The notes under the pieces were generated by a model. The model was not told where the DNA came from, searched no databases, and saw only the letters and a list, made by a program, of their open reading frames with translations. From NCBI GenBank assembly GCA_964635325.1, contig CAZWOL010000030.1, positions 1-35,766 on the forward strand: 35,766 bases of DNA. Direction: 5' to 3'. Shown here piece after piece: positions 24,089 through 33,186 of this stretch. The number at the start of each line of letters is the position of its first letter. The first letter of the stretch is position 1. Source of the DNA: BOG-1112 sp964635325 (GTDB taxonomy: Bacteria; Bdellovibrionota_B; Oligoflexia; Oligoflexales; Bog-1112). Made by a program: the position numbers and the translations under genes.

Positions 24089-25114
24089 CTAAAACAACTC
24101 TTTTTCAGAGATTAGACCTGTGGCGCTATAAACATCTTGCAAAGTCTTTTGCGCAATACTTCGTGCTTTCTGCGCACCTTCCAAAAGAACCGTCTTCAAA
24201 TGACTGCGATCTGCTAAATACGCTTGAGCACTCTCTCGAATGGGGCGCAGCTCCTCAACAATCCGCTCAGCAACTTGTATCTTGAACTTTCCATATGAGC
24301 TGCCTTCAAAAAACCCTAGTACCTGTTCTAAAGTTTGTTGGCTAAGAATAGCATAAATTTCAGCTAAATTTTTTAGTCCTGGACTCAGATTTTCGAGGCA
24401 GACGCTCTGTTGTGAATCCGTGACTGCGGATTTCACTTTTTTCATGATCTTATCATCGCTGTCGCTGAGAAAAATAATCCCGTTAGGAGTAGGTCCAGAC
24501 TTGCTCATTTTTGAAGTTGGATCCTGTAAGTCCATAACCCGCCCACCATCGTCTTTGATGTAGGGCTCAGGGACGACCAATATTTTTTTCTTGCAACGCT
24601 TGTTGAAACGTTCTGCAAGATTGCGGGTCAGCTCTATATGCTGACGTTGGTCTTCTCCTACTGGCACAAAGTGTGATCTATAAATCAAAATGTCTGCAGC
24701 TTGTAGTACGGGATAACTAAAGAGACCAGCGTTCAGATTTTCTTCGGCTTTGCGACTCTTGTCTTTGTACTGTGTCATGCGACCAAGCTCACCCATGTAC
24801 GTCATGCAGTTGAGAATCCAGGCAAGCTCGAGATGTTGTGAAATATTGGATTGGATAAAAATTGTACAATGCTGCGGATCGATGCCCGCTGCGAGCAGAT
24901 ATGCTGCGATACTATAGATATTTTCTTGTAGGGCCTTAGGGTCCTGCGGAATTGTGAGTGCATGGAGGTCAGCAATAAAGAGCAAATAGTGAAAGTCTTT
25001 TTGAAGGCTCGCCCAGTTGCGTATAGCGCCCAAATAGTTACCGAGATGAGGAACACCGGTTGGTTGTATCCCAGATAGCATCGTTCGGCGTTGACTGTTC
25101 GTGCTCACTTGCAT
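24089..25114 (-). CDS. trpS: Tryptophanyl-tRNA synthetase
   Basis: Class I aminoacyl-tRNA synthetase charging tRNA-Trp. The HIGH-like motif is HLGN at residues 23-26 in SGIQPTGVPHLGNYLGA; KMSKS is at 202-206. PVGEDQRQHIELTR is the conserved ATP/tryptophan-site region. The frame is open to 25186, but ATG 25114 has AGGAG upstream and gives a 341-aa product that fits the family. Last minus-strand housekeeping gene before the peptide/regulator cluster. Confidence 0.96.
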   Translation of the reverse strand: MQVSTNSQRRTMLSGIQPTGVPHLGNYLGAIRNWASLQKDFHYLLFIADLHALTIPQDPKALQENIYSIAAYLLAAGIDPQHCTIFIQSNISQHLELAWILNCMTYMGELGRMTQYKDKSRKAEENLNAGLFSYPVLQAADILIYRSHFVPVGEDQRQHIELTRNLAERFNKRCKKKILVVPEPYIKDDGGRVMDLQDPTSKMSKSGPTPNGIIFLSDSDDKIMKKVKSAVTDSQQSVCLENLSPGLKNLAEIYAILSQQTLEQVLGFFEGSSYGKFKIQVAERIVEELRPIRESAQAYLADRSHLKTVLLEGAQKARSIAQKTLQDVYSATGLISEKELF

Positions 25115-25245
25115 TTGTTCTCCTGGCGGCTGCTGAATGCGCAAACCGAGTGTCCAATGCCTAACATGAATTATTTTTTTTTGCAACGGGGCGAGTCCGT
25201 CACATTTTTCCTAGTGGTCGAGCGGGAATAGAATCAGCGTATTCA

Positions 25246-25254
25246 TGATAGAAT
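25246..25254 (+). promoter_or_regulatory. Extended -10 promoter candidate for mltD
   Basis: TGATAGAAT (25246-25254) matches the extended -10 pattern TGnTATAAT with one change. No good -35 at 17 nt, which extended -10 promoters can lack. Transcription would start about 33 nt before the ATG at 25295. Confidence 0.35.
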
Positions 25255-25294
25255 GACTCTATGTCCAATCCCAGAGCTCTGAAAGCGAGACCGA

Positions 25295-26569
25295 ATGCTT
25301 GCCAAAACATTTAGGTGGAGCGTGTTTCTAGGCCGACCTCAGAGTCTGTCGCCGATGCTCTCCGTTCTAGTCCTCGGTTTTACGGTGTCATGCGCAACTG
25401 CGCGACACTCGCACAGTCCACAGTCAAATCCCCTTGGTCATTTAGAAGGCGCAGTTGCTAAAGACCTAAGTAAGGTACCCCCTCCTCTTCCGGGGAATGG
25501 GACGAATAATGCTGATCAGCTTGCAAATCTCGAGTTTGATAAAGCGTGGGAGCGTGCGGAGGTTCAAAAGTGGATCAACTATTTTAGTCATGAAGGTAAA
25601 CCCCGTATACAGCGTTATCTCCGACGTGGTGCGCAATACAAAAAACAGATTCATGCAATTCTTCAGAAATTAGAGCTGCCACTCAGTCTCTACTATATTG
25701 CAATGATTGAAAGTGGCTTTCAGACCGATGCTCGCTCGGTAAAAGCTGCCGTAGGTTTTTGGCAATTTATGCTACCAACGGCTCGCAATTACGGTTTGCA
25801 CGTCACCGATTTTGTCGATGAACGACGTGATCCACTGCGTTCAACAGTTGCAGCAGCGCTTTATCTGAAAGATCTAAAAAACGTATTTGACTCCTGGTTT
25901 CTTGCGATGGCTGCGTACAACGCAGGTCAATCTCGCATTATGAATGTAATCATCCGTTCAGGGACGCGTGATTTCTGGCAACTCTGTGAAGTCGGTTTTA
26001 TTCCTCGCCAGACAAGTGAGTATGTGCCGAGATTTCTTGCCGCTATGAAGATTGGTGAGAACCCAGAGCAGTACGGTTTTGATGTTGAAGGTGTTGAAGA
26101 TCTACCGAACTTAGTTGCAGTGACAGTGCCAAGTCCAGTGCATCTGACATCGATAGCGGATAAAGTTGGTCTCACTATGCATGAATTTCGCAAGTACAAT
26201 CCTCATTTTCTCAAAACAGCAACTCCTCCCAGTTTAGCGTCCTATCGTATTTGGGTACCGGATGGCAAAGTAGATGGAGACAAAGTTGCAGGCCTCACGG
26301 TTATTCCTCACTCGCAATTTAAACATCATCACCACACTGTTCTTGCATCGAAGGGCAAACATTCCTCCGGACCTAATGGGCAACATCGACGTTTTAGTGT
26401 GGGGCGTGCCGAAACTATTCATTACATGGTGCGCAAGGGAGATAGCCTCGATAGCCTTGCTCAACGCTTTCGAACAACGATCAAGCAATTGAAACGAATC
26501 AATTCTCTCCGCAATTCTCGTCTCTATGTAGGACAAAGTTTGAAAGTCGAATACGCTCAGGAAGGGTAG
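25295..26569 (+). CDS. mltD: Membrane-bound lytic murein transglycosylase D-like lipoprotein
   Basis: Cleaves the glycan strands of peptidoglycan with 1,6-anhydro product formation. The signal peptide ends in a lipobox FTVSC (Cys33), consistent with outer-membrane anchoring. The SLT domain begins LPLSLYYIAMIESGFQ with catalytic Glu139, then KAAVGFWQFMLPTARNYGL and AMAAYNAGQSRI. A degenerate LysM-like segment (about 270-325) precedes a clear C-terminal LysM: HYMVRKGDSLDSLAQRF to LYVGQSLKV. At 424 aa with one clear LysM it is close to E. coli MltD. A hairpin repeat follows the stop by about 60 nt. Confidence 0.92.
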   Translation: MLAKTFRWSVFLGRPQSLSPMLSVLVLGFTVSCATARHSHSPQSNPLGHLEGAVAKDLSKVPPPLPGNGTNNADQLANLEFDKAWERAEVQKWINYFSHEGKPRIQRYLRRGAQYKKQIHAILQKLELPLSLYYIAMIESGFQTDARSVKAAVGFWQFMLPTARNYGLHVTDFVDERRDPLRSTVAAALYLKDLKNVFDSWFLAMAAYNAGQSRIMNVIIRSGTRDFWQLCEVGFIPRQTSEYVPRFLAAMKIGENPEQYGFDVEGVEDLPNLVAVTVPSPVHLTSIADKVGLTMHEFRKYNPHFLKTATPPSLASYRIWVPDGKVDGDKVAGLTVIPHSQFKHHHHTVLASKGKHSSGPNGQHRRFSVGRAETIHYMVRKGDSLDSLAQRFRTTIKQLKRINSLRNSRLYVGQSLKVEYAQEG

Positions 26570-26630
26570 AAGCATCTTGCTTCTAGGAATGGAAAAAGGC
26601 GCTCCCTAGACTGACTTCGTTACTCACTTC

Positions 26631-26676
26631 GTCATCCCGAGCGAAGCGCGGAGCCGAGGGATCGCCTGCTTAGTCA
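26631..26676 (+). repeat. Interspersed hairpin repeat, copy 4
   Basis: GTCATCCC and GGGAT arms around a GAAGCGCGGAGCCGA core, then CGCCTGCTTAGTCA. Same subtype as the copy at 20278. It lies between mltD and the convergent Gln-rich PDZ protein gene. Confidence 0.75.
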
Positions 26677-26723
26677 AAAAGTAGCATCAATTTAAATGAA
26701 GCTACTTATTAGCAGTTCCATTT

Positions 26724-27689
26724 TTATAAATTAAAGCTGCGATTTTTTACAGAAACCCATGTTCCTTTAGGGTTTCTGTATTCCATTTTTTTGACTTTGC
26801 CGTTGGACTCACGGAGAGCTTCAACGAAGTCTCCAGTTGTACGTGTGCGATAGCCATTGATACGGCTAACAACACAGCCTTTGTTCAAGCCCAAGTCTGC
26901 CAAGATGCTACCTGGAAGGACTTCGTTTTCGATGCTGATTGCGCGATGATGATTGTGAACCCAGTTTTTGCGAACTTCGACAGTGCGAATGTCGCTACCG
27001 AGTTGATCTGCGTAGACAGATTTTGCACATTGTTGCTGTTGACCCTGTTGGTGCTGACCTTGTTGGCATTGTGATTTCGATGGCAAAACCTCACCAGCTC
27101 CACAGCTTTTGACTTCGCTGGTTTTTTCAAAGAAGCAACGAGAATTCGTCGGGAGTTCAAGAGATCCATTTGTACGAACGGCATCAAGATCTGCTTGACA
27201 CTCTGACCAACCTGCAGAAACTTTTTCTGCACAAAATGCTTGCTCATCAACAATTTCGTTCAATGCAGCACAGCTTTCCAAAGTTACGCTGTATTTTTGT
27301 GTCATGAGAACTTTCTCATAAACAGTACAGGTGCCCCATTGGTCAGTGCTTGTCATTGGCAGTTGGTACCAATCGCTTTTATGTTTGTCATTTTTGAATT
27401 CACTCATGAATGACACATTCATTTCATTTGGAAGAACGAATTTTTGTTCTCCAATAGCTTTCCATGCGTCGCGTGTAACAGAGCATTCAAAATGACTTAC
27501 GAATGGGAGTATTTGTGAATTGCCTTCTGCTTCTGCGCATTTTGCTTTCAACTCAGCTAGCGACCAGCCTCTGTGTCGTGAGCCCTGTTGTTGCTGTTGA
27601 GCTTGCTGTTGTGCGTTGTCTGCAACAGCAAGTGAGGTCCAAGTAGATGCGGCAAGTAAAGCTGTTCCAAATAGATGTTTTTTTTGCAT
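26724..27689 (-). CDS. Exported Gln-rich protein with C-terminal PDZ-like domain
   Basis: A 321-aa protein, function unknown. Signal peptide of about 23 residues (ends LAVADN). A Q-tract follows immediately (residues 27-35), then a Cys-containing domain (about 43-200: LAELKAKC, FECSVTRDAW, WGTCTVYEKV, ESCAALNEI) that matches the upstream neighbour gene. A second Gln/Gly/His-rich spacer (207-220) leads to a PDZ-like domain (about 255-320: VLPGSILADLGLNKGCVV, INGYRT, FVEALRES). PDZ domains usually bind C-terminal peptides; here it would act outside the cytoplasm. It follows its paralog by 34 nt and is probably the last gene of a three-gene operon with the transglutaminase-like lipoprotein. Confidence 0.8.
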   Translation of the reverse strand: MQKKHLFGTALLAASTWTSLAVADNAQQQAQQQQQGSRHRGWSLAELKAKCAEAEGNSQILPFVSHFECSVTRDAWKAIGEQKFVLPNEMNVSFMSEFKNDKHKSDWYQLPMTSTDQWGTCTVYEKVLMTQKYSVTLESCAALNEIVDEQAFCAEKVSAGWSECQADLDAVRTNGSLELPTNSRCFFEKTSEVKSCGAGEVLPSKSQCQQGQHQQGQQQQCAKSVYADQLGSDIRTVEVRKNWVHNHHRAISIENEVLPGSILADLGLNKGCVVSRINGYRTRTTGDFVEALRESNGKVKKMEYRNPKGTWVSVKNRSFNL

Positions 27690-27723
27690 AATGCTTTCCT
27701 TTCAAGAAAATAGTGTCTGAATC

Positions 27724-28335
27724 CTAGCGGTACGCATCACAGGTGTTCAAAGTTCCTAGCGTTGTGACTGTGCACATTGTGTCAGAGGACTGAGACTGTT
27801 GCTGGCATTGAGATTGAGCTTGTCGCTGAGCCTGAGTTGTGTTGCGGGCGTTTCCTTCGCAGTAGTCTGCGATTTGAATTGCGCATTCATTGCTGATGTA
27901 TTCAGAAGTAATAGAATCACAATCATCGATTGTGATTGGCAAAGCCATACCAATTGGAACAGCTACTTCTTTTTTTGTATAGATAGAACACGCGTCGCTG
28001 AAAGAGCCTAGTGCGTTGCGAACGGTGTTTGTTTCAGTTGAGAAACGTCGACCTTTTGTTGAAGTTTCTGTTTGCATCGTTGCTTCTGTGCCGATAGAGA
28101 AGCTAGAATCCTTTTTTTCCCAAGTGGAGTATGAGCCAGTGCAAGCTGCATTGACGACGAACTCTTTCATTTGTCCATCTGCACGGAAAGCCTTGCATTG
28201 TTTGCGCAGATCTTCGATCGAAGGAGCTGCCGAGCCTTTGCTTTGTTGCTGTTGACATTGTTGCTGCTCTGGGCTTGCAATAGCTACCCAAGGAGAAGCT
28301 AAAAGAAGCGCTGACAATGTGATCTTCCTCATCAT
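27724..28335 (-). CDS. Exported Gln-rich Cys-containing protein
   Basis: A 203-aa paralog of the next gene without the PDZ end. Signal peptide of about 21 residues (WVAIASP), then a Q-tract with one Cys (24-31), a domain with EDLRKQCKAF, NAACTGSYSTWEKK, DACSIYTKKEV and DDCDSITSEY in the same order as the paralog, and a C-terminal Gln/Ser-rich stretch (about 167-187). GGAGG precedes the ATG. Function unknown. The Gln tracts at both ends make it a possible acceptor for the transglutaminase-like protein encoded 64 nt upstream; this is inference. Confidence 0.8.
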   Translation of the reverse strand: MMRKITLSALLLASPWVAIASPEQQQCQQQQSKGSAAPSIEDLRKQCKAFRADGQMKEFVVNAACTGSYSTWEKKDSSFSIGTEATMQTETSTKGRRFSTETNTVRNALGSFSDACSIYTKKEVAVPIGMALPITIDDCDSITSEYISNECAIQIADYCEGNARNTTQAQRQAQSQCQQQSQSSDTMCTVTTLGTLNTCDAYR

Positions 28336-28399
28336 TTCTTTCCTCCGATAAGATCTAGAAAGTATCTCACTCCACGCAATTTATTTAGCATGTGGGATG

Positions 28400-29713
28400 T
28401 TAGAAGTTCATAAAGAGAGATTTGAAGATGTCGATGTTACGATTGAATTCTGCATTATGCGAACCGATGTCTCCCTTTTGGCGCAGGTAACTCACGTTGT
28501 CTGGGTGGTCGCGATAGGAATCTCCTGTCCACTGACTTGCAATGACTCTGTATCCATCTTGGTTTTTGTCGGACTTATCAACGTAGAGTCGATATGTATA
28601 GATTGGGGCCAAAATGTCACTCATACCAGTGGGTACGTCGGTTTCTTGGGAACGCTCTTTGGTTAGAAGCGCTCGAAGTTTGACATCAAAAATGAAATCG
28701 TAGTCTTTGTTTTGTTTGATTTCAAAACGAGCTTGAGAAAATGCTTTGTTCCAAACTTGAATGCCAGCAACGTTATCGATGATGAATGCCTGTTTTTCGA
28801 CACCAAGAACATGCATGATGATTTTGTGAAGGGCTCCTGGTTTGATGTCTTGGTAGGTGCCATCGGTTTCGACATTTCCTCGATAAGAAATTCCATAGTA
28901 TGTTCGTGGGTACTTCAAATGAGAAAACGTAAGCAGGGCTTTTTGATCACCTGGTGTGAATGTTATGCCAGCCACAATCTTATCTTTGATGGGCTCAGGT
29001 GTCATGACAGAAGCCGCAGCCAATGCATCGCAGAGCCCTTCCCATGAGTCGGGATGAAAACCCTCGTAACGTTCGCGTTCGACCTCTGCAACTCTTGAGG
29101 CAATGCCTTTTTTGCGAAGCACAGCGTCATATTTTGCGAGTGGAGAATTTTCACCAATATACAATGACTTGTTGTTGCCAAAGGGATACCAAAATCCACT
29201 CCAAGGTTTCTTGGTAGAGGCCAAAACGACGGGTTCTTTGGTGATGTTCACATATAGGGGGCCAAAGTCTTTGAATACGCGCTGTTCCTCTTGCAATACT
29301 AGAGGATGGTATGAGCCTACAAAGTCTGGTCGCTCATATACATCTTGGTTATCAAGTTTGCGAATTCCACTAAAAAGTTTTAAGGGGAGTATTGGAGCGT
29401 AGTGGTCATGTTGCACAGACTCTTCAAACTCACGGATTTCCTGAGCCAGAACCTCTCCTAAAATTGCATATTTGCGTTCGACATGTGCAATTTCTATGGA
29501 GTTCTCTCCAGCAGCAAGCAGTTCAGTTTGGTGGTTGATTCGGTGTTGCAAACGCGCCGCAGCAACATAGTCATGTTCATCTTGTGCCTTGTCGAGTGAA
29601 TGTTGGAGTTCGGAAATATATTCTCGACCGATCGAGAGTGGTGTTTTGATATCTGGACCGCATGACCCTAATAAGAAAACAAAAGAAGCACTTAGTAGCT
29701 TTTTGACTCTCAT
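28400..29713 (-). CDS. Transglutaminase-elicitor-like lipoprotein
   Basis: A 437-aa lipoprotein: signal peptide with lipobox LLGSC (Cys18), then a helical, charged segment (30-100). The central and C-terminal parts resemble the transglutaminase elicitor family first known from Phytophthora: WSGFWYPFGN (171-180), the Cys site HPDSWEGLCDALAAAS with Cys228, LHKIIMHVLG with a candidate His (296 or 301), FIIDNVAGIQVWNKAF with Asp313, and a terminal YTYRLYVD...SQWTGDSYRDHPDNVSYL module. Family members cross-link Gln to Lys or act as related acyl-transferases; activity here is predicted, not shown. Two Gln-rich exported proteins follow on the same strand. Family assignment was by recognition without a profile search. 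Confidence 0.65.
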   Translation of the reverse strand: MRVKKLLSASFVFLLGSCGPDIKTPLSIGREYISELQHSLDKAQDEHDYVAAARLQHRINHQTELLAAGENSIEIAHVERKYAILGEVLAQEIREFEESVQHDHYAPILPLKLFSGIRKLDNQDVYERPDFVGSYHPLVLQEEQRVFKDFGPLYVNITKEPVVLASTKKPWSGFWYPFGNNKSLYIGENSPLAKYDAVLRKKGIASRVAEVERERYEGFHPDSWEGLCDALAAASVMTPEPIKDKIVAGITFTPGDQKALLTFSHLKYPRTYYGISYRGNVETDGTYQDIKPGALHKIIMHVLGVEKQAFIIDNVAGIQVWNKAFSQARFEIKQNKDYDFIFDVKLRALLTKERSQETDVPTGMSDILAPIYTYRLYVDKSDKNQDGYRVIASQWTGDSYRDHPDNVSYLRQKGDIGSHNAEFNRNIDIFKSLFMNF

Positions 29714-29797
29714 GTGACGTCCGATCTTTGTTTGGAGATTTACATTCCGTTTAACCTCTTTTTTTTATGGGCGATTTTGCATGAAAGGAGGCTAATT

Positions 29798-29826
29798 TTG
29801 ACTGCGTCATTTGGATTCGGTTAAGT
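29798..29826 (+). promoter_or_regulatory. Promoter candidate for the PilZ gene
   Basis: TTGACT (29798-29803) and TTAAGT (29821-29826) with a 17-nt spacer, 46 nt before the GTG start at 29872. The -35 matches five of six, the -10 only three of six. Confidence 0.35.
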
Positions 29827-29871
29827 CTTTGAAGATTCTGCCGATGAATTTATGTCTAATTGGAGTAAATC

Positions 29872-30606
29872 GTGGGCATTTTTGATTTTTTCTCTCAACT
29901 CTTTAAGCAGTCTGCAAAATCTGTAGATTCTGGTGAACAAGAGCGTTTTATTGCGACAGCTCTGGCTGACTCACGTAAGCATAGTCGATTTTCCGTATGT
30001 TACAAAAATGCTGCATATCTGATGACGGAAAGTGGAGTTCGTCTTGATATTGCCAACATTAGTTTTGAAGGTGTTGGTGTTTACTTTGAACGCGGTGAGC
30101 AAGATAAATTGATTAGCTCCGGCAAAGTTCGCTTTCATTTCTTAGGTATTGAGACGGATGCTTTTATACAACAAGCCTATTTGGGTGCTCCAATTGCAGG
30201 CTATCGTCTCGTGCATGCGGAATCTGGGACACTGATTTTTGTTGGGGATATTATCGACATCCTTAAAAAGGGTGCATCGTTGGAGCTTTTGAAGAAAGAT
30301 ATACTGCAACATCACTTGCGTAATGAGGAATGGATTGCGTTGCGTGGTGAAGGGCCTACCGATCTGAGGATCAAAGTCGATAGAAATGAACAAGTTGTGC
30401 ACTGTGCTCTCACCTTTCGCATTGGTGAAGACTACTACGAACTTCTTTTTGACGGTATCACACTTCAAGTTCGCCCTACCGGACGTGGTGCTCCTATGAG
30501 TGATTCTGTGACACGTTATGCTCTTGGCATACTCCTTGGTATCCAAGATCCTCGAGTCGCTCGCCTACTCGGCCCTGTTTTTGGGGTTGGAATCAAGACA
30601 CTTTGA
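29872..30606 (+). CDS. PilZ-domain protein (probable c-di-GMP receptor)
   Basis: A 244-aa soluble protein. The PilZ ligand motifs are both present: RKHSR (RxxxR, residues 35-39) and NISFEG (N-x-S-x-x-G, residues 62-67), separated as in known c-di-GMP binders. The rest (about 130-244) has no domain I recognise; it includes a beta-rich stretch (EQVVHCALTFRIGEDYYELLFDG) split by charged turns, and a C-terminal helical region. GTG start with GGAG upstream. Alone on its strand between two divergently or convergently read lipoprotein genes. Binding is likely from motifs; output unknown. Confidence 0.8.
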   Translation: MGIFDFFSQLFKQSAKSVDSGEQERFIATALADSRKHSRFSVCYKNAAYLMTESGVRLDIANISFEGVGVYFERGEQDKLISSGKVRFHFLGIETDAFIQQAYLGAPIAGYRLVHAESGTLIFVGDIIDILKKGASLELLKKDILQHHLRNEEWIALRGEGPTDLRIKVDRNEQVVHCALTFRIGEDYYELLFDGITLQVRPTGRGAPMSDSVTRYALGILLGIQDPRVARLLGPVFGVGIKTL

Positions 30607-30636
30607 TTTTGATGGGACTTTCGAAGCTCGTAGGCG

Positions 30637-30670
30637 CCCCCTCGACGGAGCTTGCCCTGAGCGTAGTCGT
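30637..30670 (+). repeat. CTCGACGGAGCTTGCCCTGAGC repeat-like element
   Basis: A segment reading CTCGACGGAGCTTGCCC then TGAGCGTAGTCG resembles the intergenic 'TCGACAAGCTCAGG' class of bacterial hairpin repeats seen in many genomes. CGAC/GTCG arms can pair. It lies in the convergent gap between the PilZ gene and the Vps62-like lipoprotein, the same context as the other repeats here. Only one copy in the window. Confidence 0.45.
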
Positions 30671-30676
30671 TTGAGA

Positions 30677-31936
30677 TCACTTCAGAATATCGGGGAGCAG
30701 TCGTATGAATTCTTTTTTAAGAACATAAACTTTAGTCGTGGTCTTGCTTGCTAAAGTTCCATCCGTCGAAGCCCAGAAGAGATTGGCATCTCCGTAGCCC
30801 GTCGCATCTTTTGCTTGGATCTTGTAAAAATATACGGTCTTATTTGGATCATTAGTATCTGCTCCATTGGTGGAACTGACCCACGGAACCAAAGTGCCTT
30901 CTGTCGCATATTTTTGCTGTACGCAGTAGACAGGATAGTCTCGGTTGTAACTTTCAACCAAATCCCCGTTTTGATCCGTCACAAGTGTTTTTTGTTCTTG
31001 TGCGTAGCGTCCTCCTGCATCAGATGCAGTCATCGGCACATCCGGAGTGTTGCTGACTAAGGCTCCAAGGCAGACGTATCCGTCTTGCGGTACGGGCTCC
31101 CACACAACAAGAGTTTGTTTCTGATAGAATTCGCTCATACTGCCTATACCTGTGTACGTATTGCCACCCATTTGAGCATCTGTCATGTTGAAGATTTTCT
31201 GACCACCTGCAGTCACCTGCTCACATTTTGCGGCTTTTGCTGGGTCTGGTACTACGCTATGGGATCTAATCCCATTGATCTCTTCGTTGTTCAAGCAATA
31301 GGAATAGAGATCATCTGAAAGTGGACCTAAACGTGAAAATATTTTTTTATAGGTTTTTGGAGCTGCCATTGCTTCTGCAAAATTTTGAGCATCTGCATCT
31401 TGTGGTCCATTTAAATAGAGCGAGAGAATTGCTGTTGGGTTGGTTGGCGAATTCATGGAGTTGCTGACTGCATGTCCGATTACGTGAAAAACATCCCCAC
31501 GATCGGTACTTTCACTGAGGTTGTCACTTCCACCTGCAGAGGCTAGTGGTGCATGGATTGATATAGAATCGGTTTGTACGGCATCACCACTGAGATCAAA
31601 ACCTTTCATGAATTTCCAAAAATTTGAGGTCGTTGTTAGATCCATGGTTAAGTTGAGCCAAACCGATCTAAATGCACGTACGCGTTGTACAATAAATACT
31701 TTATTCTTGTCCTCGGTGGGTTTTAAAGTAAGCTTCTTTCCACTCGCTTGATTAAAACTAGAACCAAGGTCTGTGCTTTGAAAGTTGGGAACAGTAGCCG
31801 CTTTAGTTTTGCTAGAGCTAGCTGCGTTGCTGTCTAGTTTGCTAGCGGAGGTGCCTTGAGAGTTTTGTGCCGGTGAGCATGCTAAAGCACTCATTACAAG
31901 TATCGATGCTGCCGAATAGTTTTTTAAATGTTGCAT
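30677..31936 (-). CDS. Predicted lipoprotein with Vps62-like segment
   Basis: A 419-aa exported protein. The signal peptide ends at SALACS (Cys20), followed by a Ser/Ala/Thr-rich linker (to about 60). The segment at about 275-405, with LVVWEPVPQDGYVCLGALVS, YPVYCVQQKY, and DATGYGDANLFWAS, recalls the eukaryotic Vps62/DUF946 repeat (xWxPxPxxGYxxLG). The N-terminal half (FNQASGKKLT, VWLNLTMDL, DVFHVIGHAVS) is unrecognised. Function unknown; Vps62-like segments occur in scattered bacterial surface and toxin-like proteins. Divergent from the beta-barrel gene at 32156 across 219 bp. Lipoprotein call is solid, domain call is tentative. Confidence 0.65.
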   Translation of the reverse strand: MQHLKNYSAASILVMSALACSPAQNSQGTSASKLDSNAASSSKTKAATVPNFQSTDLGSSFNQASGKKLTLKPTEDKNKVFIVQRVRAFRSVWLNLTMDLTTTSNFWKFMKGFDLSGDAVQTDSISIHAPLASAGGSDNLSESTDRGDVFHVIGHAVSNSMNSPTNPTAILSLYLNGPQDADAQNFAEAMAAPKTYKKIFSRLGPLSDDLYSYCLNNEEINGIRSHSVVPDPAKAAKCEQVTAGGQKIFNMTDAQMGGNTYTGIGSMSEFYQKQTLVVWEPVPQDGYVCLGALVSNTPDVPMTASDAGGRYAQEQKTLVTDQNGDLVESYNRDYPVYCVQQKYATEGTLVPWVSSTNGADTNDPNKTVYFYKIQAKDATGYGDANLFWASTDGTLASKTTTKVYVLKKEFIRLLPDILK

Positions 31937-32155
31937 TGAACCATCCTTTTTTACTCAGCTTTTTATCGGCAAAACCCGCCAAAACTTTAAACCTTATTTG
32001 CAAAGCCTATAACTTCGGCTGAATTTGTGCGTTGTAGGCTTCCCAAAGCAGATTTTTTAGGGTAGAAGACCATTTCTTAGCCCAGACCTATCGTAGATTG
32101 TTTGTACTTTCTTAAATGGGGATGGATTTAGGCAACTTTAAAGGAGTCTTATTTT

Positions 32156-33178
32156 ATGAAGACAACAATTCGTTCTGTTTCTTTCATCGGTTCACTGTTC
32201 GTCGCTATGAGTCCAGCTCTTTTTGCTGAAGTCGACACGACCATCAGCTCAGGTGACGCTCATTACGTCGAAACTTCTTCCTTTGACTCTGTTATTCCAG
32301 AAGGTGCAACCCTTCCTGCAGGTGTTGGACGCACACGCGTCATTACACGCTCTTACATGGGCAACCAAAAATTTGATAAAGATGGCAATAAAAAAACACT
32401 TGCTGACAACAAGCAGTTGGATATCCTGGGTTCCGCTTTGTCCCTTGATCTCGGTATCACCGATCGCGTAAGCGCAATGGTCATGGTTCCTTACATCATG
32501 CGTAATGACTTTAAAGGTGACGGCAAGGCTGCTTTCACTGGCAACACCGGTCTCGGTGATGTTGAAGTCGGTGCTCTCTATAATTTCTTCCGTAACGATC
32601 AGTGGTTTGTTTCTGCTGGTCTTGGCGCTCGTGTTGCTACCGGTCGCTATGAAAATGTTGACTCTTTGTCTGTAGGTCAGGGTTATAACGAACTCGGTCT
32701 CCGTTTGAATGCAGACTTCCAACCTGTTTCTCATCTCTGGTTGTCTGTCCAAGATCAAGAAGAAATGGCTTTGAACGAAGCCTCTGGTAAAACAACAAAA
32801 GCAAATTTCTTTAATGACAATTTCGAAGCTCGTTCATCTAAAAAAGTACTGAGCCGCAAAGGTTTTGCACAGGCTGCATTCGGTCTTGGCGCCGTTGCTG
32901 CTCCTTTGAAAGCATTCAGCATCAAAGGTCGCTACGCTTACGCCTACGATTCACGTGTTGAAAGCACCATCATGAAAACACCGATGGGTGATCAAAAAAG
33001 AACAACCCCTTCTTCTTTCACACAGTATGTTGGTGCAGGCGCTGCTGTTGACGGTCGTGCATACGATGTTCCAGTTGCTTTGGAAGCATACTACCAAGTT
33101 CCTTTTGCAGGTAAAGATACGCGTGAAGTTGCTCCAACAACTCTTGATCTCACTTTGAGCGCATACCTCCAAATCTAA
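32156..33178 (+). CDS. Outer-membrane beta-barrel protein (transporter-like)
   Basis: A 340-aa protein with a signal peptide (cleavage after ALFA, residue 24) and alternating-hydrophobicity strands over most of its length, ending in LTLSAYLQI. GLGDVEVGALYNF and LGARVATGRYEN resemble strand pairs in 'MetA-pathway of phenol degradation'-type barrels, a family proposed to be channels for hydrophobic compounds. A strong AAAGGAG, uniform use of GGT, GCT and CTC codons and a strong terminator suggest abundant expression. Substrate unknown. Confidence 0.78.
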   Translation: MKTTIRSVSFIGSLFVAMSPALFAEVDTTISSGDAHYVETSSFDSVIPEGATLPAGVGRTRVITRSYMGNQKFDKDGNKKTLADNKQLDILGSALSLDLGITDRVSAMVMVPYIMRNDFKGDGKAAFTGNTGLGDVEVGALYNFFRNDQWFVSAGLGARVATGRYENVDSLSVGQGYNELGLRLNADFQPVSHLWLSVQDQEEMALNEASGKTTKANFFNDNFEARSSKKVLSRKGFAQAAFGLGAVAAPLKAFSIKGRYAYAYDSRVESTIMKTPMGDQKRTTPSSFTQYVGAGAAVDGRAYDVPVALEAYYQVPFAGKDTREVAPTTLDLTLSAYLQI

Positions 33179-33186
33179 GTAGAAAA

